From NCBI GenBank assembly GCA_964587835.1, contig CAZPMN010000035.1, positions 1-23,260 on the forward strand: a DNA stretch of 23,260 nucleotides. The letters are read 5' to 3'. A model generated the notes under the pieces. It searched no databases, was not told the DNA's origin, and saw nothing but the letters and a program-made list of their open reading frames with translations. The position numbers and the translations under genes are program-made. The DNA is from Erginobacter sp964587835. Its GTDB lineage: Bacteria > Auribacterota > Erginobacteria > Erginobacterales > Erginobacteraceae. Numbering within the stretch: position 1 is the first letter of the stretch; each line of letters opens with the position of its first letter. This document shows, in pieces, positions 6,774 to 14,089 of the stretch.

Positions 6774-7067
6774 TTACTTGCCTTTCTGCGGTGCGCGGCC
6801 CAGCGGGAGCACCCGGTCGATATTGACGTGCGGACGCGGGATAACGTGAACGGAGATCAGTTCCCCGACCTTCTCCGCGCCGCGGGCGCCGGCTTCCACC
6901 GAAGCCTTACAGGCGGCGACGTCACCCCGGACGATAGCGGTCACGTAACCGCCCCCGATCCGCTCGTAACTGACCAGCTCGACCTTGGCCGCCTTGACCA
7001 TCGCGTCGGCCGCCTCGACCATCGCCGCAAACCCTTTCGTTTCGATCATACCCAACGCTTCAGACAT
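6774..7067 (-). CDS. BMC-H hexameric shell protein
   Basis: This 97-residue single BMC domain forms the hexagonal tiles of the shell. The family signature is complete: ALGMIETKGFAAMVEAADAM, then KVELVSYERIGGGYVTAIVR, then DVAACKASVEAGARGAEKVG and the tail HVIPRPHVNIDRVLP. The pore loop is IGGGY (37-41), a small polar pore like those proposed to admit sugar phosphates or small aldehydes. A strong ribosome site (AAGGAGG, about 8 nt before ATG) fits a highly expressed structural protein. A hairpin (7085-7107) lies just upstream in the 63-nt spacer. Confidence 0.95.
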   Translation of the reverse strand: MSEALGMIETKGFAAMVEAADAMVKAAKVELVSYERIGGGYVTAIVRGDVAACKASVEAGARGAEKVGELISVHVIPRPHVNIDRVLPLGRAPQKGK

Positions 7068-7084
7068 CTCTTTCTCCTCCTTTT

Positions 7085-7107
7085 AAAATTTTCCTTGGGA
7101 AAATTTT
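7085..7107. repeat. A/T-rich hairpin upstream of the BMC-H gene
   Basis: A perfect 10-bp inverted repeat, arms AAAATTTTCC and GGAAAATTTT around TTG, immediately upstream of the BMC-H ribosome site. It has the same core as the hairpins at 2988-3008 and 7926-7950. Confidence 0.65.
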
Positions 7108-7130
7108 CGGGTTGTTTTCCTGACTGCTTT

Positions 7131-7769
7131 TTACTCTCCCTTCCCGGACGACAAGACGCCGGAGACAGCGTTGATGGCCGCTAGGGCGGCCTCGCTCCCG
7201 ACCATAATGTCCCGCTCCTCCCCGCCCAGGTAAAGCCTCCCGAAACGGCCGAAGGGCTTGACCTCGATCAGAGTGATGTTAGCCGCCTTCTCCGCCTCGT
7301 TGGCCGCCAGGACGGCGTAGCCCGCGGGGTCGGTCTCCAGGATGTAGAGGGTCTGGTCGGCCAAGAGCATCGATCCATTCCGGCTGCGGTTGATCAGCTG
7401 GGCCTGGTGGGCATCGACCTTGCGGATGATCTGGGTGGCGACCGCCTTCGGCTTCAGCCGCTGTTCTTCCTTCAGCCCCAGCGAATCGAGGATCGCCTTC
7501 CCGGCCTCCCGGACGTTGGCCTGGGAGAAGGAATGGACCTCCAGCAGGCCGTAGGCCCGCTCCACGATCATCATCGCCGGCTTGACCTCGGTGGCCTTGA
7601 GGGCCACGTCCATCACTTCGTTTATCGCCATCCCCGGAGCGACCTCGACGTAACAGGCCGCCATTCCCGGCAGGGGCTGGAAACCCTTGGCCGCCGAGGC
7701 GACAAAGGAAGCAAACTGCGGCTGCATACTGTCCAGAAAGACGTAAGTTCGGAGTTGAACTTTCTCCAT
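7131..7769 (-). CDS. BMC-T double-stacking trimer with gated pore (CsoS1D/CcmP type)
   Basis: The protein (212 residues) carries two circularly permuted BMC domains, as in CsoS1D. Domain 1 has LRTYVFLDSMQPQFASFVAS, LPGMAACYVEVAPGMAINEV, and VALKATEVKPAMMIVERAYG. Domain 2 repeats the layout (ATQIIRKVDAHQAQLINRS, then DPAGYAVLAANEAEKAANIT). E70 and R71 in IVERAYG align with the Glu120/Arg121 pair that opens and closes the large CsoS1D pore. Such trimers are thought to admit bulky substrates or cofactors. It is the first gene of the operon, with a strong ribosome site (GGGGAGGA, 8 nt spacing) and a promoter-like sequence 55-80 nt upstream. It is distinct from the Fe-S BMC-T at the other end, so the shell has two different trimer types. 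Confidence 0.92.
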   Translation of the reverse strand: MEKVQLRTYVFLDSMQPQFASFVASAAKGFQPLPGMAACYVEVAPGMAINEVMDVALKATEVKPAMMIVERAYGLLEVHSFSQANVREAGKAILDSLGLKEEQRLKPKAVATQIIRKVDAHQAQLINRSRNGSMLLADQTLYILETDPAGYAVLAANEAEKAANITLIEVKPFGRFGRLYLGGEERDIMVGSEAALAAINAVSGVLSSGKGE

Positions 7770-7822
7770 AATATCAATCCTCCCCGGATAATTGCTTTTG
7801 CCAGGTATATCCTGAAAACCCA

Positions 7823-7851
7823 GTATTATCTCCGCGCAGTCCGAAAGTCAA
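7823..7851 (-). promoter_or_regulatory. Candidate sigma70 promoter of the microcompartment operon
   Basis: On the minus strand TTGACT (7846-7851) is followed by GATAAT (7825-7830, 15-bp spacer) or TAATAC (7823-7828, 17-bp spacer). An A/T-rich stretch upstream (about 7851-7920) could act as an UP element. The predicted leader to the first shell gene is about 45-50 nt and ends in GGGGAGGA. No operator was identified with confidence. Confidence 0.5.
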
Positions 7852-7925
7852 GAAAAAAACCAATGTCCAGAGATATTACTATATTATTTTATATTATATT
7901 ATATCGAGCAAAAATTTTTCCCACG

Positions 7926-7950
7926 ATAATTTTCCCAAAGGGAAAATTAT
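7926..7950. repeat. A/T-rich hairpin at the 3' end of the GtrA gene
   Basis: Perfect 11-bp arms ATAATTTTCCC and GGGAAAATTAT pair around AAA, overlapping the GtrA TAA stop. On the minus strand the next bases are CGTGGGAAAAATTTTT, so a delayed U-run exists. It may terminate GtrA transcription before the microcompartment promoter. Confidence 0.55.
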
Positions 7951-8441
7951 CCCTTGAAGATAAAGAACTTCCGCATCGCGTAGTTGATCAGCAGGCAGAC
8001 CAAGATCATCGCCCCGAAGGCGTAGGTGGTGGGGAGACCATAATTACCGATCAGGAACGACTGGAGGCCGATCCCGATGAAGACGCTGATCGCCGCCACC
8101 CCGTAAAACATCCCCAGTTCCTTGACCCGGGAATGACGGCCGGATTCGAAGACCCAGACGATGTTGATCACGTAAACAACGAAGTTGGAGAAGAGAAAGG
8201 CGATCGCATTGTCGATCGCGGCGTGCCAGGCCCGGGTCACGTCCCCGATGGACGATGCCGGGATATCGAAGAGCCGGGCGATCGGGTCGTCGGCGGTCAA
8301 AGCGGGTAGAATTTTCCAGGCCAGGAGAAAGAAAAGCACCGTGTGGACCACGGTGGCGAGCCCGCCGGCGATGGCGTACTTGATGAACTGGACCAGGTGG
8401 CCGTGGTTGTGGCCCTTGAACTGCCGGAGAAAAGATCTCAT
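7947..8441 (-). CDS. GtrA-family four-helix membrane protein
   Basis: GtrA-like proteins are small inner-membrane proteins thought to move polyprenyl-phosphate-linked sugars or to assist glycosyltransferases in surface glycan modification. From ATG 8439-8441 this protein has 164 residues. It shows four hydrophobic segments (starting near FIKYAIAGGLATVVHTVLFF, then FLFSNFVVYVINIVWVF, FYGVAAISVFIGIGLQS and YAFGAMILVCLLINYAM) and the family motif N-F-V-V-Y-x3-I-V-W-V-F. A longer reading from 8540 adds 33 residues with no membrane or domain character, so the inner start is preferred, although its ribosome site (GGAG, 11 nt away) is modest. It diverges from the phosphatase-superfamily gene at 8557. 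The context is the polysaccharide cluster; the lipid-linked substrate is unknown. Confidence 0.85.
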   Translation of the reverse strand: MRSFLRQFKGHNHGHLVQFIKYAIAGGLATVVHTVLFFLLAWKILPALTADDPIARLFDIPASSIGDVTRAWHAAIDNAIAFLFSNFVVYVINIVWVFESGRHSRVKELGMFYGVAAISVFIGIGLQSFLIGNYGLPTTYAFGAMILVCLLINYAMRKFFIFKG

Positions 8442-8556
8442 CGAAGAAGTGGCTCCGGGTTGACGGGCAGCAGAATATGGTTTAAGGTTGGTTAAACACC
8501 AACGGGAACCGACGACGAAATTAAACCAGAATCGGTTCATGGGGACAAGAAATTAG

Positions 8557-9981
8557 TTGAAAAACAGGATCCGGAGAATGGGGAAACAAGCTTTTAAACT
8601 GGCTTTGCTCGGAGCGGCCGCGATCGGCCTGGCGGCCGTTGGGGGTTGCCGAAGGGAACCGCCGAAACCGATCAATGTCCTGCTGGTTTCGATCGACTCC
8701 CTGAGGGCGGACCACCTGGGATGTTACGGCTACGGGAGGGAGACCAGCCCCCAGATTGACCGGCTGGCCCGGGAAGGAACAATCTTCCTCAACCATATCA
8801 GCACCACCTCCTGGACCCTCCCTTCCCATATCTCCTTGTTTACCGGGCAGGAGATCTCCGCCCACGGCGTAGCCACGGACGGCTTCAGCCTCCACCCCGC
8901 CGTCCCCCCCCTGGCCGAACTGATCAGGGACGCCGGCTTCCGAACCGCCGCTTTCTGCACCTCCCCCTATATGAACGCTGCCTTCGGCTTTGACCGTGGC
9001 TTCGATCTCTACTACAACACGGATTCGGAACGGGGGGATTACCTCGATACCGTCCTCCCCTCCGAAGAAACCAAGGAACGTTCCCACCTCGACATTACCA
9101 GTCCCCGAATCGCCGAGCTGGCCAACAGCTGGCTGGAGGAAAACGCCGAGCAGCCCTTCTTCCTCTTCCTCCATTTCTGGGATCCTCACTACGACTACAC
9201 CCCTCCCCCGCCCTACGACCGAATCTTTAACCCCGGATATACCGGCAACATCGACGCCCGCAATTACGGCAATAACGATCGGGTGAACCCGGAGATGGAT
9301 CCCCGGGACCTGGAACAGATCATCGCCCTCTACGACGGGGAAATCGCCTTCACCGACCACCACCTGGGGACAGTGATCGATAAGCTGAAAGAGCTGGGGG
9401 TCTATGACCAGACTCTGATCGTGATCACCGGCGACCACGGGGAAGAATTTTTCGAGCACGACAACAAGGGCCACCGCATCTCTCTCTACGAAGAGGTGAT
9501 CCGGGTCCCGCTGGTCGTCCGCCGCCCCGGTCAGGCACCGGGGGGAAACCGGGTGGAGGCCCCGGTGGGGATCATTGACGTCGCCCCCACCATTCTCGAC
9601 CTGCTCCAGATTACCCGGCCGGGATCGATCCAGGGTACCAGTCTCGCCCCCTGGCTGAACGGCGGTGAGCCGGACGGAGAGCGATTCCTGCTCTCCGAGC
9701 TTTCACCGGTGCTCTACTCCCTTCGGGGGGAGGGGGTTAAACTTCTCCACAACGCCGACGCCGGGGCGACCATCGTCCTCGATCTGGAATCCGACCCGGC
9801 CGAGACTCACTCCGTCGAGATAACCTCCGGCCCGCAATTCGAAAGGTTGAACCGCGAATTTCAGAACCGCCTGCGCCGCAACCGGGAACTGGCCGAGGAG
9901 ATCCGGGGAGGAGAGGCCGGACCGAAGATCCACTTCCAGGAGCGGGAGATTGAAAGGTTGCGGACACTCGGATATCTTTAG
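8557..9981 (+). CDS. Lipoprotein hydrolase of the alkaline phosphatase/sulfatase superfamily
   Basis: The 474-residue protein starts with a basic n-region, a hydrophobic segment and a lipobox ending GG-C31, so it is probably a lipoprotein outside the cytoplasmic membrane. The sulfatase fold is clear: metal-binding VSIDSLRADHLGCYGYGRET (44-63), ITGDHGEEFFEHDNKGH (290-306, D293 and H294), and the C-terminal end ERLRTLGYL. At the nucleophile position the motif reads T87-L-P-S-H, not C/S-x-P-S/A-R. There is therefore no formylglycine site, and a Thr-nucleophile phosphatase, phosphodiesterase or phosphotransferase acting on a surface glycan is more likely than a true sulfatase. The listed start is TTG 8557. 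ATG 8578, with AGGA 8 nt upstream, is a good alternative and keeps the signal peptide. The stop codon opens a 12-bp hairpin that begins repeat copy 2. Confidence 0.85.
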   Translation: MKNRIRRMGKQAFKLALLGAAAIGLAAVGGCRREPPKPINVLLVSIDSLRADHLGCYGYGRETSPQIDRLAREGTIFLNHISTTSWTLPSHISLFTGQEISAHGVATDGFSLHPAVPPLAELIRDAGFRTAAFCTSPYMNAAFGFDRGFDLYYNTDSERGDYLDTVLPSEETKERSHLDITSPRIAELANSWLEENAEQPFFLFLHFWDPHYDYTPPPPYDRIFNPGYTGNIDARNYGNNDRVNPEMDPRDLEQIIALYDGEIAFTDHHLGTVIDKLKELGVYDQTLIVITGDHGEEFFEHDNKGHRISLYEEVIRVPLVVRRPGQAPGGNRVEAPVGIIDVAPTILDLLQITRPGSIQGTSLAPWLNGGEPDGERFLLSELSPVLYSLRGEGVKLLHNADAGATIVLDLESDPAETHSVEITSGPQFERLNREFQNRLRRNRELAEEIRGGEAGPKIHFQEREIERLRTLGYL

Positions 9982-10006
9982 CCCGATTTATTCATAAATC
10001 GGGCTA
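9979..10006. repeat. 12-bp-stem hairpin starting at the hydrolase stop codon
   Basis: Arms TAGCCCGATTTA and TAAATCGGGCTA pair perfectly around TTCA. The first three bases are the TAG stop. In repeat copy 1 the same stem is kept but has mismatches. No U-tract follows, so it is at best a weak terminator. Confidence 0.7.
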
Positions 10007-10123
10007 ATATAAATCAGGTTGTCCGGAAATCAATGAGCAGGAAATAAGGTTTAAGTACATAACATCTTGGCTGATAATATCTTGCCAAGTTAATTGGCGA
10101 ATTTACACAGCTTTGGGGCAGGA
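9985..10123 (+). repeat. 139-bp dispersed repeat, copy 2
   Basis: Gap-free match to 1022-1160 at about 81% identity by manual count. Here the repeat occupies the whole spacer between the hydrolase and the GT4 gene. Its purine-rich end (GGGGCAGGAAG) supplies the likely ribosome site of the GT4 start at 10136, so the repeat has become the 5' regulatory region of the glycosyltransferase genes. Confidence 0.75.
10050..10078 (+). promoter_or_regulatory. Promoter-like pair inside repeat copy 2
   Basis: TTTAAG (10050-10055), 17 bp, then GATAAT (10073-10078). Spacing and both boxes are kept in the other copy, where the -10 is a perfect TATAAT. The leader to the GT4 start would be about 50 nt. The -35 is only a partial match. 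Confidence 0.35.
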
Positions 10124-10135
10124 AGACCAAACCCG

Positions 10136-11368
10136 ATGCCGCGGCCGACGAAAGGAGTACGATGTATCTTTGTCTATCCCACGGATCCCCGAGGGAAAAA
10201 AGTCAGCGGGATAGAAACATTTCTCAAGGGATTCATCCGATATTCTCCGGAGGATTTCATTCTCTGCTTTCTGGGTATTAATTTCTGTGGAAAGGCGGAA
10301 AAAACAAAGCGCTGGTTACGGACGGAATATCGAGGCCGGGAATTTGATTTCTATCCTCTCTTTACGGAAAGGAACGAAAACGTCAGAAGCAAGATTCCCC
10401 TGTCCCTGAGATTTTCCGCGGCCCTGCTACGCGCCCGAATGAGTTTTGACGATGGAGTACTGTTATTCAATCGAATTGAGCCGGCTATCGCCTTTCTGAA
10501 AAGCCGGTTGCCCAAGATCGGTTTCGTCCACAACGATATCCGGCGGCAGATGACCCGGGGTGAAAGTGAAGTGCTGTGGAGCAAGTTCCCCGCTCTTTAT
10601 TACTTCTTCGAGAAGTATATCTTCCCCCGATTCGATCACATCTTTACCGACAACACCAAGGCACTGAATTTTTACCGCCGCCGTTACCCCGATCTGGTTG
10701 ACATCGCCTTCATCCCCAACTGGGTCGATCCGGAGATCTTCCGCCCCCCCTCGCCGGCCGAACGCCGGGATCTGCGGGAGAGCCTGGTCAGGGAATATCC
10801 CGGCTGGGACGGCCGCCGGAAATGGATCTTGTTTGTCGGACGACTCCAGGAGCAGAAAAATCCTTTCAAGCTGATCGAGGTCTTCGATCGCCATCTTCGG
10901 ACCGACCCGGAATCCGCCCAGATGATTCTGGTTGGAGAAGGCAACCTGAAGAACTCCCTCTCCAGCCGCTTAGTCCGGCTGGGCTGCCGGGCCCGGGTTT
11001 TCTTCGTCCCACCCCTGGACCAGCAGGCGCTGGCCCGGATCTACCGGGCGAGCGATCTTTTGCTCCTGACCAGTAATTACGAGGGGATGCCCCTCTGCGT
11101 ATTGGAAGCCCTGGGGAGCGGCCTGCCCGTGGTGACGACCGATGTTGGCGAGGTCAGGCGGGTGGTCAAAAACGGATTTTCGGGAGAGGTGGCGGCCGGG
11201 ACATCCCCCCGGGAGATTGCCACAGCCTTGCAGATGGTCTTAAACTCACCGGGAACTTACACTACAGACAACTGCCTGCAGTCAGTCGCCGCTTACACCC
11301 CGCAGCGGGTCCTGGTCCCGGTATTCGACAAGGTGAGAGAACTCCATGAGAAACACCGGGGCAGATAA
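10136..11368 (+). CDS. Glycosyltransferase, GT4 family (GT-B fold)
   Basis: Retaining GT4 enzymes move a sugar from a nucleotide sugar onto a growing glycan at the cytoplasmic membrane face. From ATG 10136 the protein has 410 residues. An N-terminal acceptor domain comes first (VRCIFVYPTDPRG, then VSGIETFLKGF). The C-terminal donor domain has WILFVGRLQEQKNP (about 230-243), the E316-x7-E324 pair in NYEGMPLCVLEALGSGLPVV, and TTDVGEVRRVV. I chose ATG 10136 because AGGAAG lies about 9 nt upstream. An earlier TTG at 10094 would translate repeat DNA. It overlaps the next gene by 23 nt, so the three plus-strand transferase genes form one operon. Donor and acceptor sugars cannot be assigned. Confidence 0.9.
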   Translation: MPRPTKGVRCIFVYPTDPRGKKVSGIETFLKGFIRYSPEDFILCFLGINFCGKAEKTKRWLRTEYRGREFDFYPLFTERNENVRSKIPLSLRFSAALLRARMSFDDGVLLFNRIEPAIAFLKSRLPKIGFVHNDIRRQMTRGESEVLWSKFPALYYFFEKYIFPRFDHIFTDNTKALNFYRRRYPDLVDIAFIPNWVDPEIFRPPSPAERRDLRESLVREYPGWDGRRKWILFVGRLQEQKNPFKLIEVFDRHLRTDPESAQMILVGEGNLKNSLSSRLVRLGCRARVFFVPPLDQQALARIYRASDLLLLTSNYEGMPLCVLEALGSGLPVVTTDVGEVRRVVKNGFSGEVAAGTSPREIATALQMVLNSPGTYTTDNCLQSVAAYTPQRVLVPVFDKVRELHEKHRGR

Positions 11369-11837
11369 GGATACCGACCGACCCGGTCGGAAGATCGCCC
11401 TGGTTGCTTCCTCCGGCGGCCATTGCCTGGAACTTTACACGCTGAAATCCGTCTGGGAGAACTATGACCGGTTCTGGGTGACCTTTCCCGGGGACGACAC
11501 CCTCAGCCTGCTCACAAACGAACGGGTCTATTTCGCCCATTCACCTACCAACCGCAGCCTGATCAGATTCATCAAGAACCTCTTCCTCGCCCCCCGGATC
11601 CTGCTGAAAGAGAAGCCGCGGGCCCTTTTGACCACCGGGGCCGGGGTCGGCGTCCCGTTCGTCTACATAGCCAAAATTCTCGGGATCAAGACCCTTTACC
11701 TCGAGCTGATCACCCGGGTCAACGACCTCTCCCTCTCGGGGAAACTGGTCTACTTCCTGGCGGATGAGATCCTGGTCCAGTGGCCCGAGCTGGCGGAGAA
11801 ATACCGCCGGGCCCGCTACGTGGGGCAGGTGATATGA
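11346..11837 (+). CDS. Alg14/PssD-like membrane subunit of a split UDP-sugar glycosyltransferase
   Basis: Alg14-type proteins anchor the catalytic Alg13-type subunit to the membrane and bind the lipid acceptor. In bacteria the pair is known as PssD/PssE or EpsE/F-like and adds a sugar to an undecaprenyl-linked glycan. This 163-residue protein has the family features: KIALVASSGGHCLEL (16-30), TTGAGVGVPFVYIAKILG (about 95-112), and LYLELITRVNDLSLSGKLVY followed by FLADEILVQWPELAEKY. It overlaps the GT4 gene upstream by 23 nt and the Alg13-like gene downstream by an ATGA junction, so the partners are translationally coupled. Confidence 0.9.
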   Translation: MRNTGADKDTDRPGRKIALVASSGGHCLELYTLKSVWENYDRFWVTFPGDDTLSLLTNERVYFAHSPTNRSLIRFIKNLFLAPRILLKEKPRALLTTGAGVGVPFVYIAKILGIKTLYLELITRVNDLSLSGKLVYFLADEILVQWPELAEKYRRARYVGQVI

Positions 11838-12322
11838 TCTTCGTCACCGTGGGCACCGAAAATTTTCCCTTCGACCGGCTGCTGAAGATCCTCGACGAGG
11901 CGGCGGGGTCCGGGGCGATCGGGAAAGATATCTTCGCCCAGACCGGCACCAGCGGATATCGGCCGAAGAACTTCCCCTCGGAGAAGATGCTCAGCTTTGA
12001 CCGGATGGTCGAGCAGATCAGGCGGGCGGAGATCGTGGTTGCTCACGCCGGAGTGGGATCGGCGATTCTCTCTCTCTCGTTAGGCAGGATCCCCATCCTC
12101 TTCCCCCGCCGGCACGAGTTCGGGGAGCACCTGGATAACCACCAGGTTGAGTTCGCCGGCAAGATGAAAGATACAGGCCGGCTACTGGTGGCGGGTGATG
12201 CCCGGGAACTGCTCGACAGCATCAATAACTATCGTTTGCTGTTCAGAAACCTTGTCTCCTCTCCCTCACCCGGTCATCAGGGCCTGTACGATTACCTGAA
12301 AACCTGGCTCGACTCGGTCTGA
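11834..12322 (+). CDS. Alg13/PssE-like catalytic subunit of a split UDP-sugar glycosyltransferase
   Basis: This 162-residue protein corresponds to the C-terminal donor half of a GT28 (MurG-like) enzyme. MIFVTVGTENFPFDRLLKIL opens it. FAQTGTSGYRP and AEIVVAHAGVGSAILSLSLG follow, then GRIPILFPRRHEFGEHLDNHQVEFA, the UDP-sugar binding loop with its conserved H-Q-E-like ending. The ATG at 11834 overlaps the TGA of the Alg14-like gene, which fixes the start; a longer in-frame reading from 11780 is not needed. The 81-nt region after its stop separates it from the convergent GT2 gene and shows no strong terminator. Confidence 0.9.
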   Translation: MIFVTVGTENFPFDRLLKILDEAAGSGAIGKDIFAQTGTSGYRPKNFPSEKMLSFDRMVEQIRRAEIVVAHAGVGSAILSLSLGRIPILFPRRHEFGEHLDNHQVEFAGKMKDTGRLLVAGDARELLDSINNYRLLFRNLVSSPSPGHQGLYDYLKTWLDSV

Positions 12323-12403
12323 TCGCGCCAGAACCGACCCCCGTAACGGCGTGAGGAATATCGGGGAAGGGAAGGAAGCACCACGGTCGCCGGGAGAACC
12401 TGA

Positions 12404-13291
12404 TTACCTCGGTCGGTATTTGAACCGGCGGTAAAGCTGAAAGAAGGGACTGTCGTAAAACCGGAAGATCAGCTTCATCTTGACCTTTAACCAGACGTAT
12501 CGCAACCAGTTCAATAGATAAACCAATCCGGAGAAGTTATTTTTAACTATCTTCAGTCGCTCCCTGAATCCCACCAATTGATACCGGAAAGATGCCCCGT
12601 CGATCAGGAAATCGACCAGCACCCGATCGAGGTAGAGCGGGTGAATATCCTCGCGGGAGAAATATTTTACGAACCAGTCATAGTCGGCGACGATCTTCAT
12701 CGAGGCGTCGTAGTGTCCGATCTCTGAAAACAGGTTCCTTCTGGTAAATACCGCCTGGTGACAGATGGCGGTTCTGAAATACCAATCCTCTTTCCCGACC
12801 TCCTTTCCCTTAACCAGTTGGAGATCGCCAGCCGGGCCGACCATTCTGTACTTGCCGTAGACGAAATCCGCTTCGGGGAACCGTCTGATTTTCTCGCCCA
12901 CTCTGCGGAGGATGTCCCGGCCGGCAAATACATCCCCGCTGTTGAGAAAGTTCAGCCATTGGCCATCGGAGAATTTGATCCCCTCGTTCATCGCGCCGTA
13001 TATCCCCAGGTTCCGGCTGTTCTTCCGGTACCTGACCTGCCCCCGGTATTTCCTCGCCACCTCCTCGCTGCCGTCGGTCGAGCAATCATCAATCAGAACA
13101 TAATCAAGATTCGGGTATTCCTGTTCCAGAACGTTGATAATGGTTTTCTCCAGCAGGGGACCGGGATTATAAAAAACGGTGATAACCGAAATCCGCGGCC
13201 AGTCTGAAGCCTGATCGAGGTTGGCAACCCGGGGGTCGCCCGAGAGGAGAGACGCGTTACGCTCTGGCTGCTGCCCATTCACATTGATCAC
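12404..13291 (-). CDS. Glycosyltransferase, GT2 family (GT-A fold)
   Basis: This 295-residue inverting transferase has PRISVITVFYNPGPLLEKTI (32-51), DYVLIDDCSTDGS (63-75), NLGIYGAMNEGI, the DxD-like NSGD (117-120), ICHQAVF (176-182) and the acceptor-side DYDWF (203-207). It resembles WcaA/colanic-acid type GT2 enzymes that use NDP-sugars at the cytosolic membrane face. The likely start is GTG 13289-13291; a second GTG three codons later has GGGGCG about 9 nt upstream and may be used instead. It is the last gene of the five-gene minus-strand polysaccharide run, 54 nt after the methyltransferase, and is convergent with the Alg13-like gene. Confidence 0.9.
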   Translation of the reverse strand: MINVNGQQPERNASLLSGDPRVANLDQASDWPRISVITVFYNPGPLLEKTIINVLEQEYPNLDYVLIDDCSTDGSEEVARKYRGQVRYRKNSRNLGIYGAMNEGIKFSDGQWLNFLNSGDVFAGRDILRRVGEKIRRFPEADFVYGKYRMVGPAGDLQLVKGKEVGKEDWYFRTAICHQAVFTRRNLFSEIGHYDASMKIVADYDWFVKYFSREDIHPLYLDRVLVDFLIDGASFRYQLVGFRERLKIVKNNFSGLVYLLNWLRYVWLKVKMKLIFRFYDSPFFQLYRRFKYRPR

Positions 13292-13345
13292 CGCCCCGGC
13301 GATATTATTGTTCGAGCTGGAAAGAAATTCGGCAATTGCACCGAA

Positions 13346-14026
13346 TCATATCCTGTCATTATCAACAATCACGTCATCTTTTTGTAGTATTACACACGTT
13401 ACATAAAAATGCCTGAACAGCCATCCGAGATGACACATCGCCGATAGCCATCTCGCCGGCCGATAAAAAGGTGTCCATATTCTGATGAGCTTCTTAATGA
13501 TATTCTTGGGGCTCGACACATAATGAAAATAGTTATGGTCTCGCAGTATTTCCGCTTTCCTGACGGAGGTCCCGGGAAACAATTCCGCTAACCGGCTCGG
13601 ATCCGGCCTGAACTTGGTATCTATAGGGTCCAGGTGGTAAGGATATCTGAATGGGCAGGACACGAAGATAATTCCCCCAACGGGAATAATGGATACTATA
13701 GCTTCAGCTATTTTTTCTCGCTCTCTGGTATGTTCGAGCAGATTGGAGCAAAACACGGATTTAACTTCCAGGGCCCTTAACCGATCACGAAAATCCCGTT
13801 CCAGAATATTCCCGACCAGGTCAACGCCGGAGTCGGCCTTAATATCCGCGTGGATCACCCTCTGCCCCGCGTCTCGAATCGGCTTGAATACGTAAGAGTC
13901 TATCCAGGGCTGCACTGATTCCCGACAACTGGCTATCGAGCTTCCCAGGTTAAGCATTGGAAAGATTGCCGAAAAATCGAACCGGGAAATTTCCCGACCG
14001 AACCACCTGGCTTCTTCTAGCAACAT
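13346..14026 (-). CDS. SAM-dependent methyltransferase (class I, methyltransferase-11 type)
   Basis: The 226-residue protein has a short Rossmann-type SAM-binding core: LNLGSS (25-30) as motif I, IHADIKADSGVDLVGNI (58-74) with the acidic ribose contact, VFCSNLLEHTRERE (91-104) as motif IV, and VGGIIFVSCPFRYPYHLDP as the strand-5 region. The C-terminus (about 185-215) is hydrophobic and basic, perhaps membrane-associated. Methyltransferases in such clusters often cap or decorate sugars. The acceptor here is unknown. It lies 63 nt after the phosphodiesterase gene on the same strand. Confidence 0.8.
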   Translation of the reverse strand: MLLEEARWFGREISRFDFSAIFPMLNLGSSIASCRESVQPWIDSYVFKPIRDAGQRVIHADIKADSGVDLVGNILERDFRDRLRALEVKSVFCSNLLEHTREREKIAEAIVSIIPVGGIIFVSCPFRYPYHLDPIDTKFRPDPSRLAELFPGTSVRKAEILRDHNYFHYVSSPKNIIKKLIRIWTPFYRPARWLSAMCHLGWLFRHFYVTCVILQKDDVIVDNDRI

Positions 14027-14089
14027 TTCCGCTCCCTTTTTTGGAATGCCCCGCCGGTGCTCCCGAGGAAATAATCCGGAGATGAATTA

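Noticed and set aside
8557..9981. Formylglycine sulfatase
   Set aside because: The required C/S-x-P-x-R is replaced by T-L-P-S-H, so only superfamily membership is claimed.
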